Part shown: piece after piece, positions 62,101 through 64,000 of the stretch
Numbering within the stretch: position 1 is the first letter of the stretch
How the letters are laid out: every line of letters begins with the position of its first letter
NCBI RefSeq assembly: GCF_040954835.1
Contig: NC_090697.1
Location: 38,996,788-39,060,787 of the forward strand
From: Lepisosteus oculatus
Lineage: Eukaryota; Chordata; Actinopteri; Semionotiformes; Lepisosteidae
DNA length: 64,000 nt
Direction: 5' to 3'
Notes under the pieces: model-generated
Seen by the model: the letters and a program-made list of their open reading frames with translations, nothing else
The model's database searches: none
What the model was told of the DNA's origin: nothing
Program-made: the position numbers and the translations under genes

Positions 62101-63320
62101 TCAACATAATTTCCTTAAGAGAGCAGATAAGAGGACTTGTGTAAGTGGTTCTTTGTCAGTTCTCTGTAAATATTCTCAAATGGATCGAGCAATCTAAAAA
62201 CTGCAAGTTTGTGTTCCTCTTAATCTAAATCATTTGTCTTTGCACTTTATATGACTTAGCAGTGTCAAGGCTTTGCCCTGGAGAGCTAGTGTTTTTTAAA
62301 TTTTAAATTTTGTTGGTTTAATTAGGAGAAGCTGAAATGCTTTCTAGATCTCTTCTCATTGAACATTTAAAGCTGCTTAAAAATAGGTAGGACTATGGCT
62401 CTCTGGGACTGGAACTGGATACTCTTGGTATAGCAAGCCTCATTCATGGCTTTTTTAAGCTCCTAATTAAATTGACTTATTGAGATATCAATTAAACTTT
62501 TTTTCAAAATTCAGCTGTATAGTTTTTTAATCTGTTTTCTGTTCTCTGTCCTTAGTTTCAGAAATAACCTTTTGCTTGTATGTTCCTGCTACGAAATTAA
62601 GGAAATAGAACTGTTGCCTTCAACCTATTTTATCTTTATTTGACCACATATATTGAAACAACTTTTAATGTATTATCTCTTAATGATGTGTTGATACTAA
62701 GCAGGGACTCATCCTATAACACATAAACCATTTCCTAAAAAGCATAATACATTTAGTCAATTTGAATCTAGAAACATAAATTCCTAAATTAATCCTAATT
62801 TACGTTCCCTTCCAACATTTTAGGATCTGAAAACATTTCCAGATCATCTGAAACTTCTCTGTTCCACATACTAATAATTTCTGTGCATTTTAATTAAGTA
62901 CAATTCATTTGATGACGTTTTGGTACAACATCAATAAAGGCTATTACTGGTGTATAGCTTTTGTCAAACTTTGCCTCATCATTCTGCTTACTCATTAAGA
63001 TCCAACTTTCTTACTCATAAAATACTGATTATTCTCTCTTGGCCTTTATAGCCCATGTAATAGCTCACAGTGGCAGTGCCACACCACATGATTAATCATA
63101 ATTGCCATAGTGTCATAATTGTTGTTTTTTTATTTAACCCCAATATGTTTGATTTAATAATTATCACACACTTTTATACTCAGTTACTACTAATATTATG
63201 TATTCTTATTATTTTTGACAGTGTGGGGACCAACCAGAGCTACCAAGAAAACCATAGTTTCAGCTTTGGAACGCATTATTCTCATGGAATTACAACAGCA
63301 ATATACCACCATGGCCACAG
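47060..63320 (+). CDS. NBAS: NBAS, 5' part (9 coding exons, continues beyond window)
   Basis: Nine exons join in phase to encode about 245 residues closely resembling the N-terminus of vertebrate NBAS (human about 2371 residues), so the gene is cut by the window edge, not truncated. The segment is the start of the N-terminal beta-propeller; WRRVAWSHDCTLLAYAESTG and VRVFDLMGSELF in exon 7 read as WD-like blades. NBAS works at the ER with RINT1 and ZW10 and the syntaxin-18 SNAREs in Golgi-to-ER retrograde transport, and also in nonsense-mediated decay. Residues 1-66 are the least conserved part; from LPPGLVRLVSKEINWQLVLA on, similarity is strong. The start is the first of two in-frame ATGs (47060 and 47078). 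It shares a promoter with DDX1. After exon 9 I find no further exon before 64000. Confidence 0.96.
47171..48675. other. NBAS intron 1 (first part)
   Basis: No exon or named repeat seen; AT-rich with short chance ORFs. Confidence 0.6.
48676..48880 (-). repeat. Dispersed repeat copy C
   Basis: Minus strand: CTTTTGTTCTCCCATGCC, TCACACCTGAAGAAGGCTCC, ACAGACGAAACCTTG and TTTTCAGCATGGAATAAACC. The best-preserved core (48727-48751). It ends about 60 bases upstream of NBAS exon 2, in intron 1. Confidence 0.75.
48937..48988 (+). CDS. NBAS: NBAS exon 2
   Basis: Residues 38-54, LRGNREQSSSLITKAVT plus one base. Acceptor TTTTTTGTAG, donor GTATGG. RGN and ITKA match the family. Confidence 0.88.
48989..51314. 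other. NBAS intron 2
   Basis: No exon found. 50090-50245 is CA/CC-rich, and several short plus-strand ORFs at 50274-50719 overlap one another without any recognisable domain. GGGCTTTGAACCGCC near 50778 faintly resembles an inverted tRNA B-box but no SINE body is seen. Confidence 0.5.
51315..51351 (+). CDS. NBAS: NBAS exon 3 (37 nt)
   Basis: Residues 55-66, GPFKFILSYLWY. A short, divergent exon; support comes from the acceptor TTATTGTAG, the donor GTAAGT, the exact phase with both neighbours and the WY that aligns with the family's YIWYS. Confidence 0.85.
51727..51804 (+). CDS. NBAS: NBAS exon 4
   Basis: Residues 67-92, PSSCSLPPGLVRLVSKEINW and onward to QLVLA. Acceptor AATATATAG, donor GTAATC. 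Confidence 0.95.
52068..52115 (+). CDS. NBAS: NBAS exon 5
   Basis: Residues 93-108, SNGKLLAVVQDQCVEI. Acceptor CCTTTCATAG, donor GTAACT. Confidence 0.95.
52116..54136. other. NBAS intron 5 (upstream of L2 tail)
   Basis: AT-rich, no exon and no recognised repeat before the LINE at 54137. Confidence 0.55.
54137..54815 (+). mobile_element. L2-class LINE 3' end in NBAS intron 5
   Basis: Plus strand encodes RLYFLRRLRVFGVRQEVM and then LLFYRAVIESIIRYGISVWF, the C-terminal part of an L2-type ORF2, then breaks at a stop. The 3' UTR ends in CCCTCGGGACAATAAAATC and a TCTTA repeat, the usual L2 tail. Sense orientation relative to NBAS. Confidence 0.88.
55275..55318 (+). CDS. NBAS: NBAS exon 6
   Basis: Residues 109-123, RSARDDFGSVIGKCQ. 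Acceptor ACATTTAG, donor GTAATG. Separated from exon 5 by a 3.2-kb intron that holds an L2-type LINE tail. Confidence 0.95.
55665..55960. promoter_or_regulatory. Candidate conserved non-coding block in NBAS intron 6
   Basis: High-complexity stretch with several TAATTA/AATTAA homeodomain-type cores (about 55793, 55867, 55909), an E-box CAGCTG near 55807 and GCGGCC near 55901, in otherwise monotonous AT-rich intron. Regulatory role is inference only. Confidence 0.3.
56351..56680 (+). repeat. SINE-like dispersed repeat, copy 2
   Basis: Shows GTTAGCATTGCTGCCTTGCA, GGCTCTGGGTTGAATTCTGG, TGTATGTTCTCCCCATGTTT, TGGTAGGTTAATTGGC and CCTGTCTGGTGTGTATCCTG. Longest copy in the window, in NBAS intron 6. 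Confidence 0.8.
57773..57906 (+). CDS. NBAS: NBAS exon 7 (WD-like blade)
   Basis: Residues 124-168, VSKDPNPQWRRVAWSHDCTL, LAYAESTGTVRVFDLMGSEL and FIIPP. Strongest match in the gene. Acceptor TTCCCACAG, donor GTAATA. Confidence 0.97.
57907..59531. other. NBAS intron 7
   Basis: No exon and no named repeat; two short chance ORFs on opposite strands at 57961-58198. Confidence 0.55.
59532..59665 (+). CDS. NBAS: NBAS exon 8
   Basis: Residues 169-212, ATSSSGDLSYAVAGLIFLEC and onward to AQWSAELLVVNYRGHLKSYL V. Acceptor TTTCCCCACAG, donor GTAAAT. Confidence 0.97.
60005..60045 (+). repeat. SINE-like repeat, short fragment
   Basis: GAGTGGCGTCTCATCCAGGG followed by TATATCCTGTCAGGTGTCC matches the 3' half of the same family. 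Confidence 0.55.
60866..61135 (+). repeat. SINE-like dispersed repeat, copy 3
   Basis: Shows CACTGCATTATTACCTCGCA, GGGCCTTGGGTTTAAATTCC, TAAGTTAATTGGCTC, GGAGTGGCGTTCTGTCAAGG and GTGTACCCCATTTAGC. Lies in NBAS intron 8. Confidence 0.78.
61136..63221. other. NBAS intron 8 (3' part)
   Basis: No exon found. 62090-62510 is of higher complexity with TAATTAG and TAATTAAA cores and could be regulatory (see findings). Confidence 0.5.
63222..63320 (+). CDS. NBAS: NBAS exon 9 (last in window)
   Basis: Residues 213-245, VGTNQSYQENHSFSFGTHYS and onward to TAIYHHGH. Acceptor TTTTTGACAG, donor GTAAAT, phase 2 out. The following exon (family sequence LLLVGG) is not in the window. Confidence 0.97.
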
Positions 63321-64000
63321 GTAAATAAACATTTGTAAGATAACACCTTTCAATGCTGAAGGAGAGGAAATATTTCTGCCTTAATCTACAGGCTTTGGCA
63401 AGGTATGACAGATGTACATAGTCTTCATTTTTTTTAATGATGTGCCTATGTATTCCTTTCCCTTGACTGAGGTGTGAGCAACCAAAACAAATAAGCATTA
63501 AGTAAATATCAGCATGACATCCATCATTCACTGAAAGAGTATTGTCCTTGCATGTTATTTTCTTTGTGATTCAGATTATCCTTCCTAGTTATTATTTTTC
63601 TTTTAAATATTTCTTGTGTATGTCCTCCCCTAACATAATTTTTAATGGAATTGTTATGTTTTTTTATTACCACCAAAATTTGATGTGGTTATTGATAATC
63701 AGTCCTTGTGCCTCTATGGACGATATGGGTAAGGAATGGTATCATCAAAAAGGTGCATCTCTGAGAGCCATCTGTCATTTTTCACATTCCAGATAACGAA
63801 GTTCCTCTGGGAGAATTAGCATTGTTATGAGAAGTAGTGCAGCTGTGACAGCAATGCAAGCTTCCATGTGCTTAGCAGGTCATTGGGTTTGCTGGTGCGT
63901 GGCACGCCAAGGATGCCCCCCGGTCTCAATAGTGCTCTGCCAGTGAGGATGGGTGCTAAACCCAACCCACACCTTCTAGAATTCACAGTTGATTAATCCC
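63321..64000. other. NBAS intron 9, start
   Basis: No further NBAS exon is visible. The last 200 bases (about 63795-64000) are notably GC-richer and may be a repeat or another element that I cannot name. Confidence 0.5.

Overview
The window is vertebrate nuclear DNA: AT-rich, intron-rich and full of fossil transposons. Its two genes are DDX1 on the minus strand (26 coding exons, complete, 46732 down to 32051) and the 5' part of NBAS on the plus strand (first 9 coding exons from 47060; the gene runs off the right edge). They lie head to head with 327 bp between start codons, the arrangement of human 2p24.3 next to MYCN. The repeats (Tc1-like relics, CR1/L2-type and L1-type LINE tails, Ty3/Gypsy-like LTRs, a SINE-like family with a GGGTTCAATCCC-type box) point to a ray-finned fish. 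A non-teleost such as gar, bowfin or sturgeon is my guess, not something proven here.

Layout. 1-31739 is intergenic sequence 3' of DDX1, where I find no gene. It holds LINE remnants (about 100-310, 13700-13960, 21900-22145, 26398-26965), GC-rich LTR-like insertions (10564-10886, 14657-15143), two Tc1-like transposase N-terminal relics (15220-15500, 16800-17110), a hAT end (12975-13042) and a SINE (24333-24605). MYCN is not present. 31740-46732 is DDX1; its introns carry an L1-type tail, a 1055-bp solo LTR, two Tc1-like relics and SINE fragments. 46733-47059 is the shared promoter and 5' UTR region. 47060-64000 is NBAS, coding for about 245 residues of a roughly 2370-residue protein, with an L2-type tail and SINEs in its introns.

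Function. DDX1 is a DEAD-box RNA helicase with a SPRY domain inserted between motifs I and Ia; it works in tRNA ligase and RNA-repair complexes. The exon chain assembled here gives exactly 740 codons plus stop, the human length, and all helicase motifs are present. NBAS is a subunit of the ER tethering complex with RINT1 and ZW10 (Golgi-to-ER retrograde traffic) and also takes part in nonsense-mediated decay. The two genes share a promoter but no known pathway. I found no new biological system. The items most worth a second look are the bidirectional promoter, the solo LTR in DDX1 intron 13, a dispersed repeat with a hammerhead-ribozyme-like core, and some candidate conserved non-coding blocks in NBAS introns.
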